Positions 13,902 through 13,926 of a DNA stretch of 13,926 nucleotides are shown one piece after another. Numbering within the stretch: position 1 is the first letter of the stretch; the number at the start of each line of letters is the position of its first letter. The notes below the pieces were generated by a model. It ran no database searches and was not told the origin of the DNA. It was given only the letters and a program-made list of their open reading frames with translations. Source of the stretch: JBEKOF01 sp050015895 (GTDB lineage Bacteria > Verrucomicrobiota > Verrucomicrobiia > Limisphaerales > Palsa-1400). Made by a program: the position numbers and the translations under genes. The DNA lies in assembly GCA_050015895.1 (NCBI GenBank), contig JBEKAN010000072.1, positions 1 to 13,926 of the forward strand. Reading direction: 5' to 3'.

Positions 13902-13926
13902 CCGCGCGGACAGGGCCATCTGAAAC

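Overview
The window most likely comes from a high-GC bacterium of the phylum Verrucomicrobiota, probably a Pedosphaera/Limisphaera-like lineage. This is inferred, not measured. The main clue is the giant protein: its last 70 residues are the short 'YQV..STDL.NW....FTDT....YRFYR' tail that I recall at the C-termini of many large secreted Verrucomicrobiota proteins. Other clues are weak or absent Shine-Dalgarno sites and an ECF-sigma / anti-sigma / small exported protein trio of a kind I recall from that phylum. No tRNA, rRNA, CRISPR array, transposase or integrase was found, and no gene-free stretch exceeds 300 bases (the longest is 169 bases).

Layout. (1) Bases 2-181 hold the 3' end of hisB (histidine synthesis). 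(2) Bases 220-1938 hold a tight three-gene unit on the + strand: an ECF-type sigma factor, a one-pass membrane protein that is probably its anti-sigma factor (4-base ATGA overlap), and a small exported protein of unknown function (8-base overlap). (3) Bases 1948-3399 on the - strand hold an exported beta-propeller protein related to oligogalacturonate lyases (PL22-like). It converges on the sigma unit with a 9-base gap. (4) Bases 3400-3568 are a divergent promoter region with a plausible -35/-10 pair in each direction. (5) Bases 3569-11035 are one gene for an exported protein of about 2488 residues. I read it as roughly 19 modules of about 120 residues resembling bacterial pre-peptidase C-terminal (PPC) beta-sandwich domains. 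Three of these modules form a 1.2-kb cassette present three times in tandem. (6) Bases 11141-13901 hold three genes joined by two 4-base ATGA overlaps: a small nucleotidyltransferase-fold protein, argD and argF (arginine synthesis).

How the parts fit. hisB, argD and argF are housekeeping amino-acid genes. The region between them is accessory-like: a probable membrane-signalling operon, an exported carbohydrate-type beta-propeller, and a very large modular exported protein that grew by internal duplication. No enzymatic domain is visible in the giant protein, so a surface, adhesive or matrix role is the most economical guess. The least explained features are the recent mosaic duplication inside the giant gene, the exported protein encoded with the sigma/anti-sigma pair, and the nucleotidyltransferase-like gene coupled to argD.
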